The notes: generated by a model not told the origin, from the sequence alone. DNA of 64,000 bases from Mayfieldus sp963781495 (GCA_963781495.1 CAWAFX010000002.1:930001-994000), one strand, 5' to 3'; positions 40,559-51,419 are shown, counted from the first letter of the stretch. A program made the numbers and translations.

Positions 40559-42061
40559 TCAACTTGTCAGCTTGATGTCGCTGATCGCGACCTGGTAGCG
40601 GCCGGGCTGGTCCTTGGCCGGCGCCGCCTTGGTGAACCAGAGCAGGTAGGCGCCCTTGTCCCCGGCCGGGCGCAGCTTGATCAGCTGCTGCGACTTCGCG
40701 TCGGCGACGGTGCCGATCGGCTGTCCCCAGTCCGACAGCACGTCCGGAGGCGAGCCGGCGACGGCATAGACGCTGGCGTCCCAGCCCGGGGTGGTGGTCC
40801 GGACCTCCATCCTGCGCGCCGCGGCGGGCTTGGAGGTCTCGACGTAGATCCCGACCCCGGACTTGATTCCACCCCAGTCGGGGGTGTCGTAATGGTCGGT
40901 CGTCCACGAGGTCGAGGTCGGGTTGCCGTCCTTGACCAGATTGACCTGGCTCGGGTCCTCCGAGAGGTCCCCCTCGGGGTCGAAGTCGGTCGCGGAGCTG
41001 ATCGCGATCGGCTTGCCGCCGGGGCCGCCACCGCCACCGCCGACGTTGCCGCTGGAGATCAGGACCACGGCGACGACGACGGCCGCCGCGATCACCAGCA
41101 CCGCCAGAGCTCCGAGCAGCGAACGCCGGCTGGCGCCGCGCAGCCAGCGGCGCCGCGGCTTGACCGCCTTCAGCACCGTCGTCGCCTCGCCCTCGGTGCC
41201 GCCGGCCCGCGCCGCCTCCACCTGCAGCGCCGTCTCGAGGTCCTCGATCATCTGCTCGATGCTCGCGTAGCGCTTGCTGAGGTCCTTGGTCGTCGCGCGC
41301 TCGATCGTCAGCGCCGCCGCCGCCGAGATCCCGGGCCGGCGCCGCTGCACGTCGGGCAACTCCTCGTTGACGTGCTTCATCGCCACCCCGACCTGGGTGT
41401 CGGCGCTGAACGGGACCTCACCGGTCAGCATCTCGTAGAGCACGACGCCAAGCGAGTAGACGTCGGAGCGCGGGTCGACCCCCTGGCCCATCGCCTGCTC
41501 CGGGGAGACGTAGTCGGTCGTCCCCAGCACCCGGCCGGTGTCGGTGACGCCCTGCTGCTCGAGCTGGCGGGCGATACCGAAATCGGTCACCTTGGCCCGG
41601 CCCTCGGCGTCGATCAGCACGTTCTGCGGCTTGACGTCGCGGTGGACCAGGCTGCGCTTGTGGGCCACGGTCAGGCCGCGGCCGATCTCGATCGCGTAGG
41701 CCAGCGCCTCCTGCGGCTCCAGCGGTCCGAGCCGCTTGATCCGCTGCTTGAGGTTCTCGCCCTCGACGTACTCGAAGACGATGTAGGGGTGGCCGCCGTC
41801 CTCGCCGGCGTCGATCACGGCGACGATGTTGGGGTGCGAGAGCTTTGCCACCGCCCGCGCCTCGCGCCGAAAGCGCTCCAGCTGGTCGGGCTGCTCTGAC
41901 ATCTCCCGGTGCATGACCTTGACCGCGACCTGGCGGTCGAGCGTGGTGTCGCGGGCCAGATAGACGGTCGACATGCCGCCGCTTCCCAGCTTCGCCTCGA
42001 GGCGGTAGCGGCCGGAGAGCACGGTGCCGATCATCTGGGCGCTTGTCGAGCGGGCTTCCAT
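40559..42061 (-). CDS. Ser/Thr protein kinase with discoidin-like extracellular domain
   Basis: The 500-residue kinase has the Gly loop LGSGGMSTVYLARD, VAVKVMHREM, HRDVKPQNVLI, DFGIARQLEQQGVTDTG and YVSPEQAMG. One helix (LLGALAVLVIAAAVVVAVVL) and a Gly-rich linker lead to an extracellular beta domain of about 150 residues (ATDFDPEGDLSEDPSQVNLV, TSWTTDHY, GVGIYVETSKPAAARRMEV) of the galactose-binding/discoidin type. ATG 42061 is used; the frame upstream overlaps the divergent gene region. It is separate from the pknB operon and converges on it. Confidence 0.9.
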   Translation of the reverse strand: MEARSTSAQMIGTVLSGRYRLEAKLGSGGMSTVYLARDTTLDRQVAVKVMHREMSEQPDQLERFRREARAVAKLSHPNIVAVIDAGEDGGHPYIVFEYVEGENLKQRIKRLGPLEPQEALAYAIEIGRGLTVAHKRSLVHRDVKPQNVLIDAEGRAKVTDFGIARQLEQQGVTDTGRVLGTTDYVSPEQAMGQGVDPRSDVYSLGVVLYEMLTGEVPFSADTQVGVAMKHVNEELPDVQRRRPGISAAAALTIERATTKDLSKRYASIEQMIEDLETALQVEAARAGGTEGEATTVLKAVKPRRRWLRGASRRSLLGALAVLVIAAAVVVAVVLISSGNVGGGGGGPGGKPIAISSATDFDPEGDLSEDPSQVNLVKDGNPTSTSWTTDHYDTPDWGGIKSGVGIYVETSKPAAARRMEVRTTTPGWDASVYAVAGSPPDVLSDWGQPIGTVADAKSQQLIKLRPAGDKGAYLLWFTKAAPAKDQPGRYQVAISDIKLTS

Positions 42062-42113
42062 CGAAGTCTCAGTAGGGAGGTTTACGCATCTGACACGTAT
42101 TCTCGGCAACTCC

Positions 42114-42992
42114 GTGCCCGTCGAGGTCCGCTACATGTCCGATCCCGTCTGCACCTGGTCCTGGGGCAGCGAGCCGAAGCTGCGCAAGTTGGATTGGGAG
42201 TTCGAGGCCGAGCTCGAGTTCGTCTGGGTGATGGGCGGCCTGGCGCGTACATACGGGGCCGACTATCGCGACTTCCAATCCCGCCCCGGCGCCGGCCCCG
42301 ACTGCTTCGCCGACCTGATCTCGCACTGGCTCGACGTCGCCGAGCAGACGGGGATGCCGGTCGACCCGCGAATCTGGACCGAGAACCCGATCAAGAGCAG
42401 CTATCCGGCCTGCATGGCGGTCAAGGCAGCGGCCGAGCAGGGCTCCGAGGCGGCCGGGCGCTACCTGCGGCGGATTCGCGAGGGACTGATGATCGAGCGC
42501 CGGCGCCTCGATCACGCCGATGCGCTGGTCGCCGAGGCCGGACCGGCCGGACTCGACATCGAGCGCTTCCGGATCGATCTCGGCTCGCACGCGATCACCG
42601 AGAAGTTCGCGGCCGACCTCGACGAGGTGCGTGCGGTGACGCAGGCCGCTCGCGACGCCGACGCGGTGGGGGACACCGAGGGCAAGGAGCGGGTCTCGTT
42701 TCCTTCCCTGGTCTTCATCGGCAGCGACGGCGAGCGGCACGGGGTCTGGGGCTGGCAGCCGTACGAGGCCTATCGCGAAGCGGCCCTGGCCGCCGGGGCG
42801 TCGAGGCGCAACGAAGGCCCGCTGGAGCCGCTGGACGCGGTGGGGCGGTTCGGCCGCCTGGCGACGATCGAGGCCCAGGTGCTGGCCGACCGGCCCCGGC
42901 CGCCGGTCGAGGCGGAGCTCTGGCGGCTGGCGACCGAATGGAAGCTGAAGCCTGTGCAGGTCCTCACCGGGACGATGTGGGATAAGGCCTAG
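42114..42992 (+). CDS. DsbA-family (FrnE-like) protein with CxxS active site
   Basis: The 292-residue thioredoxin-fold protein with helical insertion has the DsbA/FrnE opening VRYMSDPVCTWSWGSEPKLR; the usual CxxC reads C-T-W-S, so it lacks the resolving Cys. The cis-Pro segment near the end is present (RVSFPSLVFIGSDGE). No signal peptide is seen, so it acts in the cytoplasm, as FrnE does. GTG 42114 is chosen; a TATTCT at 42098 could be its -10 and give a nearly leaderless mRNA. ATG 42135 is an alternative. An isomerase or glutathione-transferase-like role fits better than oxidase. Confidence 0.75.
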   Translation: MPVEVRYMSDPVCTWSWGSEPKLRKLDWEFEAELEFVWVMGGLARTYGADYRDFQSRPGAGPDCFADLISHWLDVAEQTGMPVDPRIWTENPIKSSYPACMAVKAAAEQGSEAAGRYLRRIREGLMIERRRLDHADALVAEAGPAGLDIERFRIDLGSHAITEKFAADLDEVRAVTQAARDADAVGDTEGKERVSFPSLVFIGSDGERHGVWGWQPYEAYREAALAAGASRRNEGPLEPLDAVGRFGRLATIEAQVLADRPRPPVEAELWRLATEWKLKPVQVLTGTMWDKA

Positions 42993-43618
42993 GAGTCGCC
43001 GGCATAGCGGCGGACCGCCTCGACGACCGCGTCCGGCGCCTTGGCCGGGGAGCCGGCGTCGTGCGGCGGCTGCGGGTCGTATTCGATCGCCAGCTGCACC
43101 GCCTGCGACGCCTCGGGTCCGATCTCGTCGTCGACGATCCGCAGCGCCATGTCGATCCCCGCGGAAACACCGGCGGCGGTGACCAGCTTGCCCTCCTTGA
43201 CGACCCGCTCCGAGGTCGGTTCGGCGCCGTAGCGGCGCAGCTGGTCGAGGAACATCCAGTGGCTGGTCGCCCGCTTTCCCTCCAGCAGCCCGGCGGCGCC
43301 GAGGACCAGCGAGCCGGTGCAGACCGAGGTCGTCCAGCGGCTGCCGGCGTCGATCTCGCGCAGCCAGCCGAGCACGCGCTCGTCCTCGAGCAGCGGCCGG
43401 TTGCCCTCGCCGCCGCCGACCAGCACCATGTCGGCCTCGCCGACGTCGTCGATCGAGTGGTCGGCGACCAGTCCGAGGGCGCCGCTGTCGGCGCGCACCG
43501 TTCCGGCTTCGGGGGCGACGAAGCGGACCTCCCAGCCGGGGACCGAGCGCAGCACCTCGTAGGGCCCGATCACGTCGAGGACCGTCAGCCGGTCGAAGAT
43601 CAGGATCGCGATCTGCAT
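42989..43618 (-). CDS. DJ-1/PfpI family protein
   Basis: The 209-residue class I amidotransferase-like protein has the opening AILIFDRLTVLDVIGPYEVL, the acidic partner GGGEGNRPLL, the nucleophile Cys in TSVCTGSLVLGAAGLLEGKR and the following ATSHWMF. It is nearest to cyclohexyl-isocyanide-hydratase/ThiJ-like members without an AraC domain. Its stop shares bases with the stop of the convergent DsbA-like gene. The substrate is unknown. Confidence 0.85.
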   Translation of the reverse strand: MQIAILIFDRLTVLDVIGPYEVLRSVPGWEVRFVAPEAGTVRADSGALGLVADHSIDDVGEADMVLVGGGEGNRPLLEDERVLGWLREIDAGSRWTTSVCTGSLVLGAAGLLEGKRATSHWMFLDQLRRYGAEPTSERVVKEGKLVTAAGVSAGIDMALRIVDDEIGPEASQAVQLAIEYDPQPPHDAGSPAKAPDAVVEAVRRYAGDS

Positions 43619-43659
43619 CGTGGCGACGGTATCAGCGCGCCTTGGCCGTGCCGCCGCGA

Positions 43660-44660
<1,001 letters not shown>

Positions 44661-44664
<4 letters not shown>

Positions 44665-45587
44665 GCGACCGGCCGATCCGCGCCCACGGTGCTCACGCTG
44701 CTCTCGGTCGCCGTTGCTGGATGCTCAGATTGAATCTCGGCCGGCGGTCGCCTTCGCAGCCGCACCAGGACGGCGGCGGCAAGGGCGGCGCGGTAGGCGG
44801 CGTAGGGCCAGAGCGCCCGGTCGCGCTCGACCTGGCGGATCAGCCCCTGGGAGGCGAGCGTCGATGCGAAGGAAGCGGCAATGCCGATCCCCATTGCCCG
44901 CCGCAGCGAGGGGTCGGTCCGCCTCGAGGCGAGCCGGGCGCCCTTGAGGATCGTCGCCCCGACGATGATCGGCAGCGCCACCGTGCGCGAGAGCAGGTTC
45001 GCGTGCTCGCGCGAGAAGCCGCGCCAGCGGGCGGCGGCGAGGGTGGCGCCGTTGCGCGACACGCCCGGTGCGAGGGCCGCCGCCTGGGCCAGCCCGAGCG
45101 CCAGCCCGTCGGCCGGGCCGGCTTCTCCACGCCCCCGCCGCTGCGGACGGCGGTCGCTGACGACCATCGCCGCCGCCCCGGCGAGAAGCCCGAAGGCCGT
45201 CGCCCGCGGCCCGCCGAGCCGGCGCTCGATCGGCCGCTCGAGGGTGTACCCGACCAGCGCCGCCGGGGCGAAGGAGAGCAGCAGCACCGCGGCCCGGCGG
45301 GCATCGAAGGAGCGAAGCTCCTCGGCGATCACCCGCCGCTGGCCGATCAGCAGCGCCGCCGCCGCCCCGGCATGAAGCGCGACTTCGAAGCTCTTGCGCA
45401 GCTCGGGGTCGAGGCCCTCCCAGTCCCAGCCGGCGAGCCATGGCACCAGCACCAGGTGGGCCGAGCTGGAGACCGGCAGCAGCTCCGCCGGTCCCTGGAT
45501 CAGACCCAGCGCCGCCGCCCGGCCCGCCGGGATCGCCGACTCTGCCGTGTTGGGGGGACCGCTGCCGTCTGGCCCCGCCGCGCTCAA
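44661..45587 (-). CDS. uppP: Undecaprenyl-diphosphatase UppP-like
   Basis: UppP recycles the lipid carrier for wall and polysaccharide synthesis. The 308-residue multi-helix protein has motif 1 GLIQGPAELLPVSSSAHLVL and motif 2 PGVSRNGATLAAARWRG, keeping the key Glu, Ser and Arg with small deviations (GPAELLP for GxTEFLP). TTG 45587 overlaps the dedA stop (TTGA). The protein has an Arg-rich C-terminus. The gene is coupled to dedA, itself a family linked to undecaprenyl-phosphate handling. Confidence 0.85.
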
Positions 45588-46276
45588 CTGCCGCCGGCGC
45601 TCGCGGGTTCGGGTTGGCGCTTGTCCTCGCGGGGGCCTCCGCCGCCGCCTCGCCGCCACCTGATCAGCAGGTAGACGATCCCGGCGACGACCGCCAGCGT
45701 GGCGGCGTAGTCGAGGTACTGGAGGTGGTCGCGCCACCTGTCCCAGTTGTTGCCGACCGCATCGCCGAGCACCGCGAGGCCGAGGATCCAGGGAAGCGAT
45801 CCCAGTGCGGTCAGCCAGCTGAAGCGCCAGAGCGGCATCTCCGCCATCCCCGCCGGCAGCGAGATCAGCGCCCGCACGACCGGCACCATCCGGGTCCAGA
45901 AGACGGCGGCATCGCCGTGGCGCTCGAACCAGCGGTCGGTCGCCTTCAGCGCATCGGAGCTGACGTGGATGAGCCGGTTCTTCTCCAGCAACTCGGTGCG
46001 GCCGTAGTAGCCGACCGCGTAGATCAGCCAGGAGCCGACCAGCTGCCCGGCCATCCCGGCGGCGACGATCCCGATCATCGACTGGTCGCCCTTGGAGACG
46101 CCGAAGCCGGCAAACAGCATCACCGCCTCGCTCGGCACCGGAAGGCAGGCGGCGTGCAGGAACATGAGGAAGAAGACACCGGCCAATCCGGTGTCATCGA
46201 TGACGTTGACGCAGAAGTCAACGATCGGCCCGCTGAGGCTTGCCACGGGGCCAGCGTGAAGTGCGAGGTCGGTCAT
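45584..46276 (-). CDS. DedA-family membrane protein
   Basis: The 230-residue DedA protein has FLMFLHAACLPVPSEAVMLF, GQLVGSWLIYAVGYYGRTEL, and the family loop HGDAAVFWTRMVPVVRALIS followed by LPAGMAEMPLWRFSWLTALG. The conserved Glu and Arg residues are kept. Some DedA-family members flip undecaprenyl phosphate, which fits the coupling with uppP. The ATG start is at 46276, divergent from the polysaccharide locus. Confidence 0.9.
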   Translation of the reverse strand: MTDLALHAGPVASLSGPIVDFCVNVIDDTGLAGVFFLMFLHAACLPVPSEAVMLFAGFGVSKGDQSMIGIVAAGMAGQLVGSWLIYAVGYYGRTELLEKNRLIHVSSDALKATDRWFERHGDAAVFWTRMVPVVRALISLPAGMAEMPLWRFSWLTALGSLPWILGLAVLGDAVGNNWDRWRDHLQYLDYAATLAVVAGIVYLLIRWRRGGGGGPREDKRQPEPASAGGS

Positions 46277-46368
46277 GCTGGCGGGGGCGACATGCTACGG
46301 CAGGTTCCTTGCCGGGATGCCCCGCAGACCGCCTTGGGGCGGGGATGCCCTCTAAAATCGCCGAGCCG

Positions 46369-48263
46369 ATGCATCGCTTGAACCACCCCGTCTACCGGGG
46401 CCGAACGCTTCAGGTGCTCGCGGACGTGGTGCTTTGCGCGCTGGCCTTCCTGCTCGCCTTCCGCCTCCGCTTCCTCGACGAGCCGCGCGGGATCCCGGAC
46501 CGCTACTGGACGCTTTTCCTGCAGTCGGTCGCCTTCGTCGCCGTCGGCAAGGTGATCGTCTTCGCCGGCTTCGGCCTCTACCAGAAGTGGTGGCGTTACG
46601 TGGGCCTGCGCGACTTCGCCGGGATCGTCCGCGCGGTCGCGGTCTCGAGCCTGCTGCTGATCGTCGTCTTCACGGTGGTCAAGCCGTTCGACGACAACCT
46701 CCCGCGCTCGGTCGCGGTGATGGACTTCATGTTCACTCTCGGGCTGGTCGCCGGGGCGCGGCTGCTGGTGCGCCTCGTCGTCGAGCGCCCGGGACGCGGG
46801 ACGAGGATCGCGCGCGGGCGCGACGTGCTTGTCGTCGGGGCGGGCTCGGGCGGTCAGATGGTGGTGCGCGAGCTGCAGCTGAACCCGAACCTGGGCTCGG
46901 TCGCGATCGGCTTCCTAGACGACGACCCCCGCAAGCGTGGGATGCGGATGCTGGGCCTGAAAGTGCTCGGCACCACCTCGGAGATCACGCGGATCCTCGA
47001 CGAGACCGAGCCCGACGAGGTCGTGATCGCGATCCCCTCGGCGCCGGGCACCCTGCGGGCCCAGGTCGTCGCCGCCTGCCGCGAGCGCGAGATCCAGGTG
47101 CGGACGCTGCCGACCGTGTTCGAGCTGCTGCGTGGCGGCGTGCAGCTGACCAGGCAGCTGCGCGAGGTCCAGGTCGAGGACGTGCTCGGCCGTGAGCCGG
47201 TCCACGTCGAGCTCGACACGCGTCGGCGCCTACCTCGAGGACCGCAAGGTCCTGGTGACCGGCGCCGGCGGCTCGATCGGCTCCGAGCTGTGCCGCCAGA
47301 TCGCCCGCGTGCGACCGCGGCTGCTGGTGATGCTCGACCAGGCCGAGAGCAACCTCTTCTCGATCGACCGCGAGATGGTCGAGGAGCGCCATTTCACGAA
47401 CGTCGAGTCGGTGCTCGCCGACTGCAAGGAGCCGGCCCGGATGCTCGAGGTGATGCAGCGCTTCAAGCCAGACGTGGTCTTTCATGCCGCCGCCTACAAG
47501 CACGTACCGCTGATGGAGGCCAACCCGCTCGAGGCGGTGCGCAACAACGCGATCGCGACCCGGATCACGGCCGAGACCGCAGCCGCCTCGCAGGTCGAGC
47601 GCTTCGTCCTCATCTCGACCGACAAGGCGGTCAACCCGCGCACCGTGATGGGCGCCTCGAAGGCGATGGCCGAGTGGATCGTCGAGGTTGCGGGCGAGAA
47701 GCACCCCCACACGAGCTTCGTCAGCGTCCGCTTCGGCAACGTCCTCGCCTCCTCGGGAAGCGTGGTGCCGATATTCCGCCGTCAGATCGAGCGCGGTGGG
47801 CCGGTCACCGTCACCCATCCCGAGATGGAGCGCTACTTCATGACGATTCCCGAAGCGGTGCAGCTGGTGATCAGCGCCGCCGACATCGGTCCCGGCAAGG
47901 GCGAGGTCTTCGTGCTCGACATGGGCGATCCGGTGCGGATCGTCGATCTGGCCCACAACATGATCCGCCTCGCCGGTTATGAGCCGGAGACCGACATAGC
48001 GGTCGAGTTCACCGGCATCCGCCCGGGCGAGAAGCTGAGCGAGGAGCTCTTCGGCGACAACGAGCGGGCCAAGCCGACGGCGGCGAAGCGGATCCTGCGC
48101 GCGGTTCGAGAGACGCCCACTCGACATCGACTGGGCGCTTGCGACGCTCGACCGCATGGAGCAGCTCGTGCTCGCCGGCGACGAAGCAAATCTGGCCGAC
48201 CGGGTGGTCGAGCTGGTCGCCTCTCCCGGCGGGGGCGAGACGGCAGTCGTCTACGACAAGTAG
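46369..48263 (+). pseudogene. CapD/WbpM-like nucleotide-sugar 4,6-dehydratase/epimerase, two apparent frameshifts
   Basis: The gene should give about 630 residues. The first part has four helices and a CoA-binding-type domain (DVLVVGAGSGGQMVVRELQL). The second starts VGAYLEDRKVLVTGAGGSIG and has the dehydratase site (HAAAYKHVPLMEANPLEAV, ISTDKAVNPRTVMGASKAMA) and GIRPGEKLSEELF. The last part reads LDIDWALATLDRMEQLVLAG. The frame changes near 47221 and again near 48113-48120. All core motifs are intact, so a sequencing error or recent decay is likely. A TAAAAT at 46353 is a possible -10 for a near-leaderless mRNA. It would make the first sugar of the surface polysaccharide. Confidence 0.82.
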
Positions 48264-48281
48264 CCTCCGCGGCTGGCAGCC

Positions 48282-49091
48282 GTGGCGCAAGCGATCCGGG
48301 ACATCGGGGCGTTCGCGGGCCTGGGGGCATTCCTCGGCCTGGCGATTCTCTCGTTGCTCTACATCTCCCAGGCCCGCGATGTCCGCCGCCTGCGCGAGTG
48401 GGCCGGGCGGGCGCCGGAGCGCGACGCGCAGGAGGTCGAGGCGACCTCGGACCTTGCGGCCGAGCGGGCGGAGGAGCTGCGCAAGGTCGAGGAGGAGCGC
48501 GCCCGCCGCGAGCAGACGGTCGCGGCCGAGCGCCAAGTGGCCGAGCACCGCGAGGTGCGGCGCCAGCGCCGCGAGGCGGGACTGCCAGAGGAGACCCGCT
48601 GGGAACGGATCCGGGGCCGCTTCAGCCGCACCCCCTCGAGCTCGACGCGGCGGCTGCCCGAGCCGCGCTACATCGCCGTCATCGTGGCGGCGGTGATAGT
48701 GCTCGGCGCCGGGGTCGCGGTCGCGGCGACCCAGCTGATCGGCAGCAACGGGGACGGCAAGAGCTCCAAGAACGCGGTCCTGAAGCCGAGCCAGATCCAG
48801 GTCGACGTCCTCAACGGGACCAATCCACCGGTCAACGGGCTCGCCGGCCTGTTCAGCGACAAGCTCGAGTCGGCCGGGTACCACACGGGCCATGTCGGAA
48901 ACAGCCACAACTCGTTCGCAACCAGCGAGGTGATGTTCAAACGCGGTTTTCGTCCCGAGGCGGCGCGCCTGGCCAGGAAGCTGAAGATCCACCAGGTCCG
49001 CCTGCTGAGCAACGACATCCGCAGCGACACCAAGACCGGCAACCCTGTTGCGGTGGTGGTCGGCCAGGACAAGGCCAACTTCAGCGGCTGA
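48282..49091 (+). CDS. LytR C-terminal (LytR_C) domain membrane protein
   Basis: The 269-residue protein has an N-terminal helix (FAGLGAFLGLAILSLLYISQ), a long charged coiled coil (residues about 45-105), a second helix (YIAVIVAAVIVLGAGVAVAA) and a LytR_C domain (IQVDVLNGTNPPVNGLAGLF, DKLESAGYHTGHVGN, AARLARKLKIHQVRLLS). LytR_C usually accompanies glycopolymer ligases; here it stands alone. The GTG start lies 18 bp after the CapD-like gene. Confidence 0.8.
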   Translation: MAQAIRDIGAFAGLGAFLGLAILSLLYISQARDVRRLREWAGRAPERDAQEVEATSDLAAERAEELRKVEEERARREQTVAAERQVAEHREVRRQRREAGLPEETRWERIRGRFSRTPSSSTRRLPEPRYIAVIVAAVIVLGAGVAVAATQLIGSNGDGKSSKNAVLKPSQIQVDVLNGTNPPVNGLAGLFSDKLESAGYHTGHVGNSHNSFATSEVMFKRGFRPEAARLARKLKIHQVRLLSNDIRSDTKTGNPVAVVVGQDKANFSG

Positions 49092-49101
49092 GCCGCAAGT
49101 A

Positions 49102-49626
49102 ATGTGGCCGGTCGTGCCTGACCGGAATCGGATCCTCGCGCCCGCGATCTTCGCCCTCCTGGTCCTGGCCACGGTCGCCGCCTTCGCGGTCGCACAGCGC
49201 CAGAAGCGCAAGCCGCTGGTGCTCGACAAGGTGACCTTCGCGCCCCTGGTCGGCGGCCAGACGGTGATCACCCCCAACGGCGACGGCCGCTCCGATCTGG
49301 CCCATGTCCGCTTCCGGCTTACCCGCTCGGACCACGGGGTCGTGCAGCTGATCGACCGCAACGACCGCCCGGTGCGGACCTTCACGGTCAAGATCATCAG
49401 CATGCGGGGCCGGGTGACCGCGCGCCTGGCCCCGGGGGCGGTGCTTCCCGCCTACAAGACCTTCGGGCTGCGCTGGAACGGGCGCACCAAGGGCGGCCGG
49501 CCGGTGCCGACGGGTCCCTACCGGCTGCGGGTGAAGCTGCTCGGCGAGGACCGAACGCTGATTCCCGGCGGGCGGATCCGGGTCCACACCCTGCAGCAGG
49601 TGCCGAAGCCCGGGCAGGGGGGCTGA
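49102..49626 (+). CDS. Secreted or anchored FlgD-Ig-like domain protein
   Basis: The 174-residue protein has one N-terminal helix (ILAPAIFALLVLATVAAFAV) and an Ig-like domain of the FlgD/cell-surface type: VITPNGDGRSDLAHVRFRL, HGVVQLIDRNDRPVRTF, LRWNGRTKGGRPVPTGPYRL. The NGDG and WNG-x-PxGxY pattern is characteristic. ATG 49102 is used. The stop overlaps the ligase start (TGATG), so it belongs to the polysaccharide operon. Confidence 0.75.
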   Translation: MWPVVPDRNRILAPAIFALLVLATVAAFAVAQRQKRKPLVLDKVTFAPLVGGQTVITPNGDGRSDLAHVRFRLTRSDHGVVQLIDRNDRPVRTFTVKIISMRGRVTARLAPGAVLPAYKTFGLRWNGRTKGGRPVPTGPYRLRVKLLGEDRTLIPGGRIRVHTLQQVPKPGQGG

Positions 49627-50039
49627 TGGGCGACTTCCTCGCCGGGGCGGGGCTGTTCATGGCCACCTTCGGCGCCGTCACCGCGCTGCTTCTGCCGCCT
49701 TCGCCGCGCCGCTCGGCGGCGATGCTGGTGGCGCTGGTCCTGATCCCGGTCCTGATCCTCGGCGACCAGTGGCACTCGGCCGAGGTCACCGACCTGCGCC
49801 ACCATGCCGCGCGCCTGGCGGCGCTTGCGATCGCTGCCGGAGTCGCGGTGGCGGTGCTGACGGTCGTCTTCCGCCGCCGCCCCTTTCTGCTTCCGCTGGG
49901 GGTGATCGCGGCGGTCCCGTTCCGGATCCCGATCCACGCAGGCGGCAATGAAGCCAACCTCCTCATCCCCCTCTATCTCGTGATTGGAGGCGGAGTGTTG
50001 GCGGCAGTCTGGGGGCATCTGGTTGGAGAGGGGGAAGTG

Positions 50040-50165
50040 AGTTCCGGTAGCTCTGCGGGTGGCGCGGCGGGGCCGTCCTCCGCCCGCGCGCACCGGGGAG
50101 CACGGGTGGGGGGCGGTCCCGCCGTGACAGGACCCGCAGCCGCTGCCGGCCATCACAGGACCCGC
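50040..50165. repeat. GC-rich repeat, copy 1, inside the ligase gene
   Basis: Shares blocks TCTGCGGGTGGCG, GCACCGGGGAGC and CCGTGAC in the same order with 51066-51185. The encoded peptide (SAGGAAGPSS, HRGAR, PAVTG) interrupts two helices of the ligase with a low-complexity loop. It is in frame here. Confidence 0.5.
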
Positions 50166-51065
50166 CGCCGGGAGCTGCTGCCGATGGTCCTGGCCGGGGT
50201 CCTGGTTCTGTACGCCATCCAGTCCGTCTACTCGGAAGACTTCTCCCGCGCCCTGCAAAACGTCGCCTTCTTCTACGTCCCCTTCGCCCTCGCCTTCGCC
50301 CTGCTCGCCGACTGGCCCTGGGATCGGCGGCTGCTGGTCCTCGGGCTCGGCGTGGTCGCTGCCGAGGCGCTGCTGTTCGTCCTCTTCGGGTTCTGGGAGT
50401 ACGAGGCGCGACACCTGATCTGGAACCAAGAGGTGATCCGGTCGAACGACTTTCACACCTACTTCCGCGTCAACTCGCTGTTCTGGGACCCCAACGTCTT
50501 CGGGCGCTACCTGGCGCTGACGGCCATCGCCATCGTCGGGGCGCTGATGTGGGCCCGCAACCCGCGACTGCTGGCCTGGCTCGGCGTCCTCGTCGCAGTC
50601 CTCTGGCTCGGCCTGGTGACGACCTTCTCGCAGTCCAGCTACGCCGCGCTGCTCGCCGGCCTTGCGGTTCTGGCGGCGCTGCGCTGGAGCCTGCGCTGGA
50701 CGCTCGCCGCCTGCGCCGCCGCCGCCATCGCCGCCGCCGTCTTCGTGCTCGCGGCCGCGGGGTCGCTGAAGATCGACCTCTCGACCCAGCAGAAGCTCAA
50801 CAAGGACACCAGCGGGCGGGCGAACCTGGTCAGCGAGGGGATCGCCCTGTTTCGCAGCCGGCCGCTTTGGGGATACGGGTCGGGGTCCTTCTCGACGGCC
50901 TACCGCAAGCACCGCGCCGGCGGCAGCGGCCAGCTCAACGTCTCCCACACCGAGCCGGTGACCGTCGCCGCCGAGCAGGGTCTGATCGGCTTCGCCGCCT
51001 ACCTCGCCCTGCTCGCCGCCGCCCTCCTCACCCTGGCCAGGGGGATGCAGTGGTGTCATGCCCGG

Positions 51066-51185
51066 GCTCCGGGCACCACCGTCTGCGGGTGGCGGGGGCG
51101 ACGCGGCGGCCCCGCTGCGCGGGCACCGGGGAGCCCCGCCGCGCGGAGGGCTGCGTCCGGCCGTGACGGCGACCCGCGGGCGAGA
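51066..51185. repeat. GC-rich repeat, copy 2, at the ligase frameshift
   Basis: Second copy of the block set at 50040-50165, with SAGGGGDAAA, HRGAP and PAVTA encoded in the frame of the final ligase helix. The apparent frameshift lies at or just before its left end, as if the insertion or its boundary changed the frame. Confidence 0.5.
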
Positions 51186-51419
51186 GGAGGTCTCGACGGC
51201 TGCCCGGGCGGTGATCCTCGCCTGCTTCATCGCCCTGGTCGCCCACACCATGGCCTACGCCGGCTTCCTCGAGGATCCGCTCACCTGGGTCCTGCTCGCG
51301 ATCGGCGGCTCGCTGGCCGCCGCGCCACACCGAGCCGCCGAGGCGAACCGGGCGGGCGGCGAGGACGATCCGGCGCCGGCCTCTCCGGCGCCCGCTTCCG
51401 CCTAGGCGGCGACCGGCCG

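Larger units (their letters stand above)
49626..51405 (+). pseudogene. O-antigen ligase/polymerase-like membrane protein, apparent frameshift
   Basis: About eleven helices and the Wzy/WaaL-type large loop (YFRVNSLFWDPNVFGRYLAL, GIALFRSRPLWGYGSGSFST, VSHTEPVTVAAEQGLIGFAA) are in frame with ATG 49626. The last helix (AVILACFIALVAHTMAYAGF) is in another frame that ends at TAG 51405. The switch lies between about 51045 and 51090, inside a GC-rich insert similar to one at 50040-50165. Without the switch the frame runs into the flippase, giving an artificial 1112-residue fusion. It would polymerise or ligate the surface glycan. Confidence 0.78.

Noticed and set aside
40559..42061. Longer kinase start at 42109
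   Set aside because: The extra residues overlap the region leading to the divergent DsbA-like gene; ATG 42061 directly precedes the kinase domain.
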